Source of the DNA: Hyphomonas chukchiensis
Lineage (GTDB): Bacteria; Pseudomonadota; Alphaproteobacteria; Caulobacterales; Hyphomonadaceae
Direction: 5' to 3'
Assembly: GCF_000682695.1 (NCBI RefSeq)
Contig: NZ_AWFG01000030.1
Coordinates: 1 to 64,000 of the forward strand
Length of the DNA: 64,000 bases
The notes under the pieces: generated by a model
What the model saw: only the letters and a program-made list of their open reading frames with translations
Told to the model about the DNA's origin: nothing
The model's database searches: none
Translations under genes and position numbers: made by a program
Shown: positions 24,950-33,043 of the stretch, piece by piece
Layout: every line of letters begins with the position of its first letter
How positions within the stretch are numbered: the stretch's first letter is position 1

Positions 24950-26464
24950 GTGGGCACTAATCTGCAAGACCGCGGCGTTGTCGTCATAGGGGCCAGTATC
25001 GCAGGTCTCTCATCGGCATTGGCCTTCAATCGCCGCGGCATTGCCGTGACGATCCTCGAAAGAGATGGACTCGTCGATATTGAAGATCAGATTGCGCGCA
25101 ATGGGATCATCCAGCGGCGTGGCGTTCCGCATACCATGCAGCCGCATTTCTTCCTTAGTAGCCTGCGCAATGCGCTAAATCGGTGGTATCCGGGACTGAC
25201 CGAGCAGATGGTGGCGTCCGGAGTGAAGGAAGTTCCGGTAGAGCAATGCCTGCCCTGCAGCCGCAACAGCCATTCTGTCTTCAAGCCCGGCGATGAGGAA
25301 CTGACGGTGCTTGCCTCCAGGCGCGCTGTTCTAGAGCAGGCCATGCGCAAATATGCCGAGGGTCAGGACGGCATTACGATCCGGTCCTCAGTGAAGGTGC
25401 TGCGCCTCCTGACCGATGACAAAAAAGCACCCTTCAAAGTCCATGGACTAGAGTATGAAGAAGGGGACGAAACCCATACTCTGACTTGCGACGTGATTAT
25501 TGATGCATCGGGTCGGATGACGCGTTTTCTTGATCCTATCATCGCACGAGGCGCCCGAGTCGGCGATTTTCACTACAAGTCCAACTCAGCCTATTTCACC
25601 CGGCACTACAGACTTCGTCCCGGTCAGGACTTCCCGAAATTTGTCGGCATGCCGGGCGTGCTTTTCGACGATCTGGTCGCAACGACTTTTGTTGCGGATA
25701 ACACAAATTTCGTGATGTCGATCGTCATCAATCAAGACGATCCACTTCTCTATGACCGCGCGCTTTCAAAGCCGGGCGTGTTTGAAGATATCCTCCGCCG
25801 TATTCCGAAAGCGGCGCGATGGATTGAACCTGAAAGAGCCCAGCCAACATCGCCTGTCGTCGGCTGGGCCAGTATGGATTTTTTCTGGCGGACACTGGCC
25901 CCTGCAGGTAAAGTGCAAGTCCTGGGCTATTTCCCGGTCGGCGATACGGTCATCAGATCGAACCCCAAATTCGGCCGCGGCTGCACCTGGAGCGTGTTGG
26001 GCAGCGACATACTCGCTGAGATTCTGGCGAGTGGCGGCCTACCGGAAGAGCAGGTCATCAGATATCAGAACGCTCTCGACGAGCGGTTCCGCTCCGAATG
26101 GGCCATGATGCTCACCGTCGACAAGGACGATCAGGCCCGGTTTGAAACCCGTGCGGGCCTTGCGCCAAAAACAGTCAGATCCCGCGCTGCTTCGGCTGTT
26201 GCTCACTGGACATCGAACATCGCCCCGACCGTCGATCCGACTTTCTATCGAGAGCTGGTCAAAGCCTATTACGGAGTAACATCCCCTGCGGCCTGGGCGA
26301 AGAAGCCGAGCAACTGGCTGCGGGTCATGCGCGCGAATATCGTGCCAGGCGCGTCGCTTCGATTGGCGCGCAATTATGCCGAAAGACCGAGTCGGGAGGA
26401 GATTGCGGGTATCATAGCGTCTCACGGTTCGCCGGAAAAATCACCGGCATATATCGATGCTTAA
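24950..26464 (+). CDS. FAD-dependent monooxygenase/oxidoreductase
   Basis: A 504-residue flavoprotein. The N-terminal Rossmann motif is VVVIGASIAGLSSALAF (9-25), followed by ERDG at the end of the second strand. The GVPHTMQPHFFLSSLRNAL block and a later VGDTVIRSNPKFGRGCTWSVLG (about 325-346) match the FAD-binding regions of aromatic-hydroxylase-like monooxygenases. The start is GTG 24950 with AGAGGA upstream. It overlaps the next gene by 8 bases. It probably oxygenates or epoxidises a pathway intermediate. The substrate is unknown, and a halogenase-like function is not supported because no WxWxIP motif is seen. Confidence 0.82.
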   Translation: MGTNLQDRGVVVIGASIAGLSSALAFNRRGIAVTILERDGLVDIEDQIARNGIIQRRGVPHTMQPHFFLSSLRNALNRWYPGLTEQMVASGVKEVPVEQCLPCSRNSHSVFKPGDEELTVLASRRAVLEQAMRKYAEGQDGITIRSSVKVLRLLTDDKKAPFKVHGLEYEEGDETHTLTCDVIIDASGRMTRFLDPIIARGARVGDFHYKSNSAYFTRHYRLRPGQDFPKFVGMPGVLFDDLVATTFVADNTNFVMSIVINQDDPLLYDRALSKPGVFEDILRRIPKAARWIEPERAQPTSPVVGWASMDFFWRTLAPAGKVQVLGYFPVGDTVIRSNPKFGRGCTWSVLGSDILAEILASGGLPEEQVIRYQNALDERFRSEWAMMLTVDKDDQARFETRAGLAPKTVRSRAASAVAHWTSNIAPTVDPTFYRELVKAYYGVTSPAAWAKKPSNWLRVMRANIVPGASLRLARNYAERPSREEIAGIIASHGSPEKSPAYIDA

Positions 26465-26870
26465 GCAAAATCCTTCAGCGTCAGCATACAGGTCCGCCCT
26501 GATCGGTTTTGGCGTGCTCGCGTCACTGTCCGCTGCGGTCATGTTCGTCTGGGCATGGTCTCAGTCTGGCCTCTCGGTGTCGGTCGCGCAGATCGGCGCG
26601 GCATCAGACGCCTATCCATGGGTGAAAGCTGTGTTTTGGGACATCACGCTATTCAACCTCTTTGTCTGTGGTTGGTTCTTTTACCGCGAAAAGCACTGGG
26701 TCCGTGCAGTTCTGTGCTCAATCGCGTTCTGGATGGTCGGGTCCGTGTTCCTGGGCCTTTATGTCGCTGCTCTGATGCTCAAGACCGGGTCTCTCCAATG
26801 CGTTCTGGTAGGGAAACATCTTTTGCAGAGCGACGGGCGCGGTCGTGCCGGTGCGGGAGAAGTTGATTGA
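26457..26870 (+). CDS. Small integral membrane protein
   Basis: A 137-residue protein with three hydrophobic helices: about 14-32 (LIGFGVLASLSAAVMFVWAW), 58-76 (VFWDITLFNLFVCGWFF) and 83-106 (AVLCSIAFWMVGSVFLGLYVA). The tail is basic and soluble. No family is recognised with certainty. It overlaps the monooxygenase gene by 8 bases and its TGA overlaps the TTG start of the CoA-transferase gene, so it is certainly part of the operon. Possible roles are transport, or membrane placement of an oxygenase. Confidence 0.68.
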   Translation: MLKQNPSASAYRSALIGFGVLASLSAAVMFVWAWSQSGLSVSVAQIGAASDAYPWVKAVFWDITLFNLFVCGWFFYREKHWVRAVLCSIAFWMVGSVFLGLYVAALMLKTGSLQCVLVGKHLLQSDGRGRAGAGEVD

Positions 26871-28096
26871 AAAGTACACCTGAGAACAGCACCAGAAAAT
26901 CATTACTGGAAGGTGTGACGATCGTCGACATGACGAGCGTCGTCTTCGGGCCTTACGCGACGCAGATGCTGGCCGATCTTGGCGCGAATGTCATCAAGGT
27001 CGAAGCCCCTGAAGGCGATCAGTTCCGTCATTCGGCCAAGCCAGCCAGAACGCGCGGCATGTCGCCAGGCTTCATGGCGCTGAATAAGAATAAGCGCTCC
27101 ATCGTTCTGGATCTCAAGTCGCCGGAAGACAGCAAGGTCATGGCAGACCTGCTGGCGACAGCCGATATCTTCATTCACAATGTTCGCCTCAACGCGATCG
27201 AAAAGCTGGGGTTTGGCCCAGACCAGGTGACGCCGCTAAATCCTGAGCTTATTTACATTCACTGCGTCGGCTTTGCCTCTGGCGGGCCTTATGATGGGTT
27301 GCAAGCCTATGACGACGTTATCCAGGCGGCGTCGGGCGTCGCGACACTGTCTGGACGTGTCGATGGCAGTGGGAAGGCCCGGTACATTCCGTCCCTGATC
27401 GCCGACAAGGTGGCGGGACTTTACGCGGCTCAGGCAGCGCTGGCGGCCTATGTGCATAAGCTACGAACCGGAGAAGGCCAGTTCGTTGAAGTACCCATGT
27501 TCGAAGCCTTTTCGCAATTCATGCTGGCTGAGCATCTGGGAGGGCTGACATTCGATCCGCCCAATGCGGCGGTCGGCTACCCGCGTCAGCTCGATCCCGA
27601 CCGCCAGCCATTTCCAACAAGCGACGGCTATATCAGCATCGTGCCGTATACAGTCGAAAGCTGGGCAATGGTATTCACCGTGATTGACGATCTCGATTTC
27701 CTGAAACGGGAACACCTCGAAACGCCGCGAGAACAGTTTTATGGGCAGCATAGGCTGTATCAGCGCCTCGCTGAAATCACGCCGACGGCCACGACGGCTG
27801 AATGGATAGAGCGCTTCCGGGCGGCCCGGATCCCCTGCATGCCGGTCCGCGACCTCGCGGACATGCTCGAGGATCCACAGCTCTCGCAGAACGGATTTTT
27901 CGAGCGACGCGATCACCCAAGCGAGGGCACCTGGTATGACATCAACAGACCCGTCCGTTTCGGCGCCCACGGGCGAAGAGAGCATCTCCCGCCGCCTCGG
28001 ATTGGCGAACACAGCGATGAAATTCGAGCCGAGCTTGAGCCGCGTTCGACAGCTTATCGTCATTCAAAAAAATCAACGACAGGAACAGGTGTATGA
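26867..28096 (+). CDS. CaiB/BaiF family (class III) CoA-transferase
   Basis: A 409-residue enzyme that moves CoA between carboxylic acids. Family features are GVTIVDMTSVVFGPYATQMLADLGA (16-40), KVEAPEGD (44-51), NKNKRSIVLDLK (73-84) and SGGPYDGLQAYDDVIQAASG, in which Asp149/150 is the expected nucleophile region. The start is TTG 26867, overlapping the previous stop, with GGGAGA 6 bases upstream. The stop overlaps the next ATG by 4 bases. It would activate or recycle the carboxylic acid formed by the cluster's aldehyde dehydrogenase. Racemase members of the family (AMACR type) are an alternative. Confidence 0.9.
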   Translation: MKSTPENSTRKSLLEGVTIVDMTSVVFGPYATQMLADLGANVIKVEAPEGDQFRHSAKPARTRGMSPGFMALNKNKRSIVLDLKSPEDSKVMADLLATADIFIHNVRLNAIEKLGFGPDQVTPLNPELIYIHCVGFASGGPYDGLQAYDDVIQAASGVATLSGRVDGSGKARYIPSLIADKVAGLYAAQAALAAYVHKLRTGEGQFVEVPMFEAFSQFMLAEHLGGLTFDPPNAAVGYPRQLDPDRQPFPTSDGYISIVPYTVESWAMVFTVIDDLDFLKREHLETPREQFYGQHRLYQRLAEITPTATTAEWIERFRAARIPCMPVRDLADMLEDPQLSQNGFFERRDHPSEGTWYDINRPVRFGAHGRREHLPPPRIGEHSDEIRAELEPRSTAYRHSKKSTTGTGV

Positions 28097-29514
28097 CCGA
28101 CTTTGACCGGAACTATTCAATGACCATTGATGGCAAGAGCGTTTCTGCGAAGGGGCAGATTGATGTCATCAATCCGGCAACCGGAGAGGTGTTCGCGCAG
28201 GCTCCAGATTGTAGCCGGGAACAGCTCGACGATGCGGTGGCATCCGCCCGCCTAGCCTTCAAGGCCTGGAAGTTGCGTCCGATCGAGGAGCGGGCGGATC
28301 TTCTTGCAAAGGCCGGCGACGTCATCCTCCAGCATTCGGCCGAACTGGCACGCCTTTTCACCAAGGAGCAGGGACGGCCGACTGAAGGAGCTGCGGCCGA
28401 AATCATGATGTCGGGCCAGTGGCTGAAAATGGTATCGCAGATGCGCCCGCCCGTTCATATTTCTGAAGACAGTGACGCGCAATTCATTGAAACCCGCTAT
28501 GTACCTCTGGGCGTCGTCTGCGCGATTGCACCGTGGAACTTCCCTGTGAACCTCGCCATCTGGAAAGTGGCGCCCGCACTTCTCGCGGGCAACACGATGG
28601 TGTTGAAGCCGTCGCCTTTTACGCCCCTCTGTACGCTCAAAATCGGCGAGCTCCTGCAGGACATACTGCCGCCCGGCGTGCTTAATGTGATCTCCGGCGG
28701 GGATGAGCTTGGGCCATGGATGACGTCTCATCCAGGCTTTGCGAAAATCTCGTTCACCGGGTCAACCGAAACCGGCAAGAAGGTCATGGAAAGCGCTGCG
28801 CGCGACCTCAAGGCGCTGACGCTTGAGCTTGGCGGGAACGACGCCGCAATTGTCCTGCCCGATGTCGATGTGGACGAAGTCGCCCAGAAGATATTCTTCG
28901 GCGCGTTCGCCAACACATCCCAGATCTGCGTGGCCACCAAGCGCCTCTATGTTCACGAGTCCGTCTATGATGCGCTTCGCGACCGGCTTGTTGCGATAGC
29001 AAAAGCAACCAAGGTCGGGGATGGATCGGAGCAGGGCACTGTGCTGGGCCCGATTCAGAACAAGCGTCAGTTCGACCGGGTGATGAACCTTCTGGACGAT
29101 GCGCGCGCCAATAATCTCACCCTGATCGAAGGCGCAGATATTCCTGATACAAAGGGGTATTTCGTCCCGGTCACGATTGTCGACAACCCGCCGGAAGGAT
29201 CGCGCGTGGTTCAGGAAGAAGCCTTCGGACCGGTTCTGCCGATGCTCAAATTTTCTGACATCGACGATGTAATCGACCGCGCGAATGACAGCGAGTACGG
29301 ACTGGCAGGCGCCGTTTGGTCGAAGAATACTGACGAGGCCATGAAGATCGCACGCAAGATGGAGACTGGTACTGTCTGGATCAATCAGAACCTCAACCTG
29401 CGTCCGGACACACCTTTCGGCGGGCACAAGGCAAGCGGTTTTGGCGTCGAAAACGGTATGGAGGGACTGCTAGAATTCATGGCGCCTCAGGCCGTTTATG
29501 TCGCGAAGCATTGA
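28093..29514 (+). CDS. NAD(P)-dependent aldehyde dehydrogenase
   Basis: A 473-residue ALDH-superfamily enzyme with PWNF (147-150), FTGSTETG (221-228), general base Glu245 in LELGGND, and catalytic Cys279 in NTSQICVATKR. All core residues are present and the length is standard. It oxidises an aldehyde to the carboxylic acid, which the adjacent CoA-transferase or acyl-CoA synthetase could then activate. It overlaps the CoA-transferase gene by 4 bases. The aldehyde could come from alcohol oxidation by one of the SDR enzymes. Confidence 0.94.
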   Translation: MTDFDRNYSMTIDGKSVSAKGQIDVINPATGEVFAQAPDCSREQLDDAVASARLAFKAWKLRPIEERADLLAKAGDVILQHSAELARLFTKEQGRPTEGAAAEIMMSGQWLKMVSQMRPPVHISEDSDAQFIETRYVPLGVVCAIAPWNFPVNLAIWKVAPALLAGNTMVLKPSPFTPLCTLKIGELLQDILPPGVLNVISGGDELGPWMTSHPGFAKISFTGSTETGKKVMESAARDLKALTLELGGNDAAIVLPDVDVDEVAQKIFFGAFANTSQICVATKRLYVHESVYDALRDRLVAIAKATKVGDGSEQGTVLGPIQNKRQFDRVMNLLDDARANNLTLIEGADIPDTKGYFVPVTIVDNPPEGSRVVQEEAFGPVLPMLKFSDIDDVIDRANDSEYGLAGAVWSKNTDEAMKIARKMETGTVWINQNLNLRPDTPFGGHKASGFGVENGMEGLLEFMAPQAVYVAKH

Positions 29515-29602
29515 GTTCGCTTCACTCGTCACACCTGTCACGTAGCATTAAGGGCGGAACTGAAAAGGTCCGCCGTCAATCCCTTGATCAAGAGTTTAGC
29601 AC

Positions 29603-31144
29603 ATGCATCCACGGATATTCGCGCAGTCTCATCCAGGAAAAAAGGCGCTTGTCTTCGAGCCGAGCGGGCGTTCGCGCACTTATTTCGAGCTTGAAGAGGC
29701 TGCCAATAAGGGCGCCCGGCTCTTCCGTCAGCTCGGTATCAGCAAAGGCGACAAGGTAGCCTTCTGCCTGGAGAACTGCCCCGAAGTCTTCGACTTCTGC
29801 TGGGCGGCGCAGCGGGCAGGGCTCTTCTACGTACCAGTTTCATCGCGTCTTACGGCTGATGAAATAGACTATATCCTCCGGGATAGCGGCGCCCGTCTGC
29901 TTCTGACTTCCGATTACCTCGCAAAGGAGCTTGATAGCGTTGCGAACGCACGCCTGGACATTCTCCTCTTCAAGACGGGCAAGGATCACGAAGCCTACGT
30001 GAACTGGGACAAGGCATTGTCTGAAATGGACGCTGCTCCGATTGGCGACGAGAGCGGCGGCGCTGTCATGTTTTACTCGTCTGGGACGACAGGGCGTCCA
30101 AAGGGGATTGCACCGACTCGGTCGGTCGATGGGCCAGCGGTGGCAGATGAAGCATTCCCGAAACTCGTTTCAAAGCTTGCCGGCGCAAGCCAAGACAGTA
30201 TCTATCTATGCCCGGCGCCGCTTTATCATGCCGCACCGCTCGGCTGGACAATGACCATTCAGCGGCTGGGGGCAACAGCCGTCGTGATGGAGCAGTTTGA
30301 CCCTGAACTCGTGCTCTCGCTCGTGCACAAGCGCGGGGTGACGTGCGCTCAGTTCGTACCGACCCATTTCGTTCGAATGCTGAAACTGCCGGAGGAGACC
30401 CGGCTCGGCTACGACGTCTCATCGCTGAAGGCGGTCATCCATGCGGCGGCCCCGTGCCCGGTCCCGGTCAAGCGCGCGATGATCGAGTGGTGGGGCCCGA
30501 TCGTTCATGAATACTATGCCGGTTCGGAAGGTAATGGCATGACATTCGTGCGCGCCGGAGAGTGGCTTGAACGGCCGGGGACGGCAGGCCGCGCGGTGCT
30601 GGGGACGATCCATATCTGCAATGAGGAAGGCAAAGAGCTTGCTGTTGGCGAGGAAGGCACAGTCTTCTTCGAAGGTGGTAATGCGTTCACTTACCACAAT
30701 GACCCCGAAAAGACTGCCGAAAGCCGAAACAGATGTGGCTGGTCGACTCTTGGCGATGTGGGGCGGCTTGATGAGGACGGATTTCTCTACCTTACAGACC
30801 GAAAGAGTTTCATGATCATATCCGGCGGCGTGAACATCTATCCCCAGGAGATCGAGAACCACTTGGTAACGCATCCAGATGTGCTGGACGTCGCTGTGAT
30901 CGGAGGCCCTGACCCGGACATGGGAGAGAAGGTGATCGCCGTCGTGCAGCTTAAGGATAGCTCCAAGGCTGGTCCTGACATGGCCTCGGAACTCTCCCAA
31001 TTTGCGCGAGAGAAGCTCTCCGGCGTAAAGATCCCGAGGCAGATCGATTTCATCGATGAACTGCCCCGCGCGGCCACGGGCAAGCTGTATAAGCGATCCC
31101 TCCGCGATTCATACTGGCAGGAAGGAGATGCGCGTGCCGAATAG
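29603..31144 (+). CDS. Acyl-CoA synthetase (AMP-forming ligase)
   Basis: A 513-residue member of the ANL superfamily. The phosphate-binding loop is FYSSGTTGRPKG (157-168), followed by the acyl-AMP region EYYAGSEG and the hinge/core motif DRKSFMIISGGVNIYPQEIEN. The C-terminal catalytic lysine lies in LPRAATGKLYKRSLRD. It couples ATP hydrolysis to formation of an acyl-CoA thioester. It lies 88 bases after the ALDH gene; a small GGCGGA/TCCGCC hairpin (29553-29574) lies between them and may attenuate. The ribosome site is weak, but ATG 29603 gives the standard N-terminus. Substrate class (long-chain, aromatic or terpenoid) cannot be told. Confidence 0.93.
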   Translation: MHPRIFAQSHPGKKALVFEPSGRSRTYFELEEAANKGARLFRQLGISKGDKVAFCLENCPEVFDFCWAAQRAGLFYVPVSSRLTADEIDYILRDSGARLLLTSDYLAKELDSVANARLDILLFKTGKDHEAYVNWDKALSEMDAAPIGDESGGAVMFYSSGTTGRPKGIAPTRSVDGPAVADEAFPKLVSKLAGASQDSIYLCPAPLYHAAPLGWTMTIQRLGATAVVMEQFDPELVLSLVHKRGVTCAQFVPTHFVRMLKLPEETRLGYDVSSLKAVIHAAAPCPVPVKRAMIEWWGPIVHEYYAGSEGNGMTFVRAGEWLERPGTAGRAVLGTIHICNEEGKELAVGEEGTVFFEGGNAFTYHNDPEKTAESRNRCGWSTLGDVGRLDEDGFLYLTDRKSFMIISGGVNIYPQEIENHLVTHPDVLDVAVIGGPDPDMGEKVIAVVQLKDSSKAGPDMASELSQFAREKLSGVKIPRQIDFIDELPRAATGKLYKRSLRDSYWQEGDARAE

Positions 31145-31832
31145 GACGCCTGCGCCTGCAACAGCTTCGGCAAGAGTGCGCGAAAGGCTGGAAGCGGCGG
31201 ACCACAGATACTTCGCCAATGACAATATTTCGGCTTTTCTGGAGCCGGGTGATCTGGACGCTATAAAGGCTGAGGTCGAGGCGGCAGTCGACCATGTTCT
31301 TGATAGCCTCGTGATCGATACCGCGCGTGACCATAATACACGCGAGACAGCTCAGCGGGTCGCGCGCATGTATCTGTCCGAGGTGTTCTCCGGCCGATAT
31401 CTGCCAGCGCCGGAAGCGACCGAGTTTCCAAATGCCGAAGGACTGAACGAGCTCATGATCGTTGGCCCGATCACCATCCGCAGTGCCTGCAGCCATCACC
31501 TTTGTCCGATTATCGGCCGGGTCTGGATCGGGATCCTGCCGAATGCGAGGTCAAACCTCATCGGTCTGTCGAAATATGCGCGTCTGACGGACTGGATCAT
31601 GTCGCGCCCCCAAATCCAGGAAGAGGCGATTATCCAGCTGGCCGCTCTTCTGGAAACGCTGATCACACCGGATGGGATCGCGATCGTCATGGAGGCAGAT
31701 CATTTCTGCATGCATTGGCGCGGCGTAAAGGACGACAATACCCAAATGATCAACAGCGTCATGCGGGGGCAGTTTCTCGATAATGCATCATTGAGGCGTG
31801 AGTTTCTGACTTTGATACGGCTGCGACAATAG
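31134..31832 (+). CDS. folE: GTP cyclohydrolase I, divergent
   Basis: GTP cyclohydrolase I converts GTP to dihydroneopterin triphosphate, the first step to folate and tetrahydrobiopterin. The 232-residue protein keeps the zinc ligands Cys119 and His122 (SACSHHLCP) and Cys192 (DHFCMHWRGV), and the GLSKYAR and IQEEAI segments of the active site. Differences from the usual HMCMTMRGV-type loop and the LQVQER segment make it a divergent member. GTG 31134 has AGGAG at the right distance; ATG 31128 is too close to it but is possible. It overlaps the acyl-CoA synthetase gene and ends the operon, so it is probably a second, pathway-specific copy supplying a pterin cofactor (inference). Confidence 0.85.
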   Translation: MPNRTPAPATASARVRERLEAADHRYFANDNISAFLEPGDLDAIKAEVEAAVDHVLDSLVIDTARDHNTRETAQRVARMYLSEVFSGRYLPAPEATEFPNAEGLNELMIVGPITIRSACSHHLCPIIGRVWIGILPNARSNLIGLSKYARLTDWIMSRPQIQEEAIIQLAALLETLITPDGIAIVMEADHFCMHWRGVKDDNTQMINSVMRGQFLDNASLRREFLTLIRLRQ

Positions 31833-31873
31833 CTCCCGCTTCCTCGGCCATAGACGAGGAAGCGGGAGCTATT
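31828..31873. terminator. Bidirectional terminator shared by two convergent genes
   Basis: A perfect 19-base inverted repeat (31828-31846, 31855-31873) with an 8-base loop. It includes the folE stop codon (31830-31832) in one arm and the stop of the convergent phosphotransferase gene (31869-31871) in the other. No T-run follows on either strand, so strength rests on the stem. Confidence 0.75.
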
Positions 31874-32963
31874 CGTAAGTTTCTTTCGCCGCCGTCCAGA
31901 CGTCGTCGAGCTGTTGCAAATAGAAAGCCCACAATTGTTCGAATGAGGGCATGAAGTGCGCTGACATTCGGGAAACGGCAATAATCTTGTACAGATTGAA
32001 CAGCTTGAAGTAGGGCCAGTGCATGACCTCGGTGCTGCTTTCGCGGCTGTACCGTTCGAGATACTCTTTTTCCGTCGGTGTGCCTTCGACAGCTGTGTCT
32101 GTCAGTTTCTGGCTTTCGGTGAGGAAGCAGATCAGCGCCAGATCAGACTCATTGTGACCCAGATACGACAATTCCCAATCAACGACGGCAGCAATGTCTC
32201 CATTAGCATAGATGATGTTCGCGATCTGCGCGTCTCCGTGCACAAGATTGGCTGGATAGAGGTCTCTCGGTTCATGCTGAACCATCCAGTCATGGACGGC
32301 CTTGATCATTTTTGCCTTCGGATCCTCTGCGTCACAAACCTGATTTACTTCTTCGAGCCACCAGCTCAGCTCGCGGCGGATGGGCGTTGTGCCATAGCCT
32401 CTGTTCACGAGATGAGGAACCTTGTCTGCACCAATCGCGGCCTTCCTGAGCTGACCGTGAAATCCCGCCGCCTTGAGCATAAGCTCGTTCCGAACTTCGG
32501 GCGCAACGTTTGCCAGAGGGCCTGCAGAATACATCGCCGCACTCGGGACGTCGCCATCGACCCTCTTCATGATGTAGCCTGCGGCGCCCAGCCATCGACC
32601 ATCTGCGTCGAGCCAGAGCGCTTCCGGAACAGGCAACCCGAACGGCTGCAGGGCAATCAGGGTTTCAAATTCGTGGTCATACCTTTTCTGTTTCAGGAGC
32701 TGCTCGCCCGGCGAGTATCTCAGAACCAGGTCAAGCGATTGCACGCCGTCGCCGAAGTCGCCGGTCGCCTTGAGGAAGGCGATGCCATTGCTTGAGCCTG
32801 CGCCATCGGTCGGAAAGACGACATTTTCAATAGAAACGGGCCCTGATACATCGGGCTGATTCTCAATGAACCGCTGGATCGTCGCCGTATCAATTTTCAG
32901 AAAGCGCGATTTGGCCTGCCTGACAGACTCCGCCATCGTGCCCTTGAGTTCATCTGTCGACAT
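31869..32963 (-). CDS. APH-fold phosphotransferase, paralogue 4
   Basis: A 364-residue kinase-fold protein with catalytic loop VHGDAQIANIIY (His242, Asp244, Asn249) and VVDWELSYLG (Asp262). The N-terminal lobe has TDGAGSSNGIAFL. It is clearly of the same family as the three other copies in this cluster but is not a recent duplicate of any. It is convergent with folE and follows the DUF7064-like gene at 33044 on the minus strand, probably as an operon. The same pair (DUF7064-like gene, then kinase gene) occurs in the same order at 22752-24934, which suggests these two proteins work together. Confidence 0.88.
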   Translation of the reverse strand: MSTDELKGTMAESVRQAKSRFLKIDTATIQRFIENQPDVSGPVSIENVVFPTDGAGSSNGIAFLKATGDFGDGVQSLDLVLRYSPGEQLLKQKRYDHEFETLIALQPFGLPVPEALWLDADGRWLGAAGYIMKRVDGDVPSAAMYSAGPLANVAPEVRNELMLKAAGFHGQLRKAAIGADKVPHLVNRGYGTTPIRRELSWWLEEVNQVCDAEDPKAKMIKAVHDWMVQHEPRDLYPANLVHGDAQIANIIYANGDIAAVVDWELSYLGHNESDLALICFLTESQKLTDTAVEGTPTEKEYLERYSRESSTEVMHWPYFKLFNLYKIIAVSRMSAHFMPSFEQLWAFYLQQLDDVWTAAKETYE

Positions 32964-32994
32964 ATTGTGCCTCGCTGCCGAATAATGGAGTAGG

Positions 32995-33028
32995 CGAATA
33001 GACCCATCCGCATGGATGGGCCTATTCG
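32995..33028. terminator. Hairpin between paralogue 4 and DUF7064-like gene
   Basis: Imperfect stem: CGAATAG (32995-33001) pairs with CTATTCG (33022-33028), and inside it CCCATCC pairs with GGATGGG. No T-run follows. It lies between two minus-strand genes and may be a processing site or partial terminator. Confidence 0.4.
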
Positions 33029-33043
33029 TTGAAAGATGTTGGA

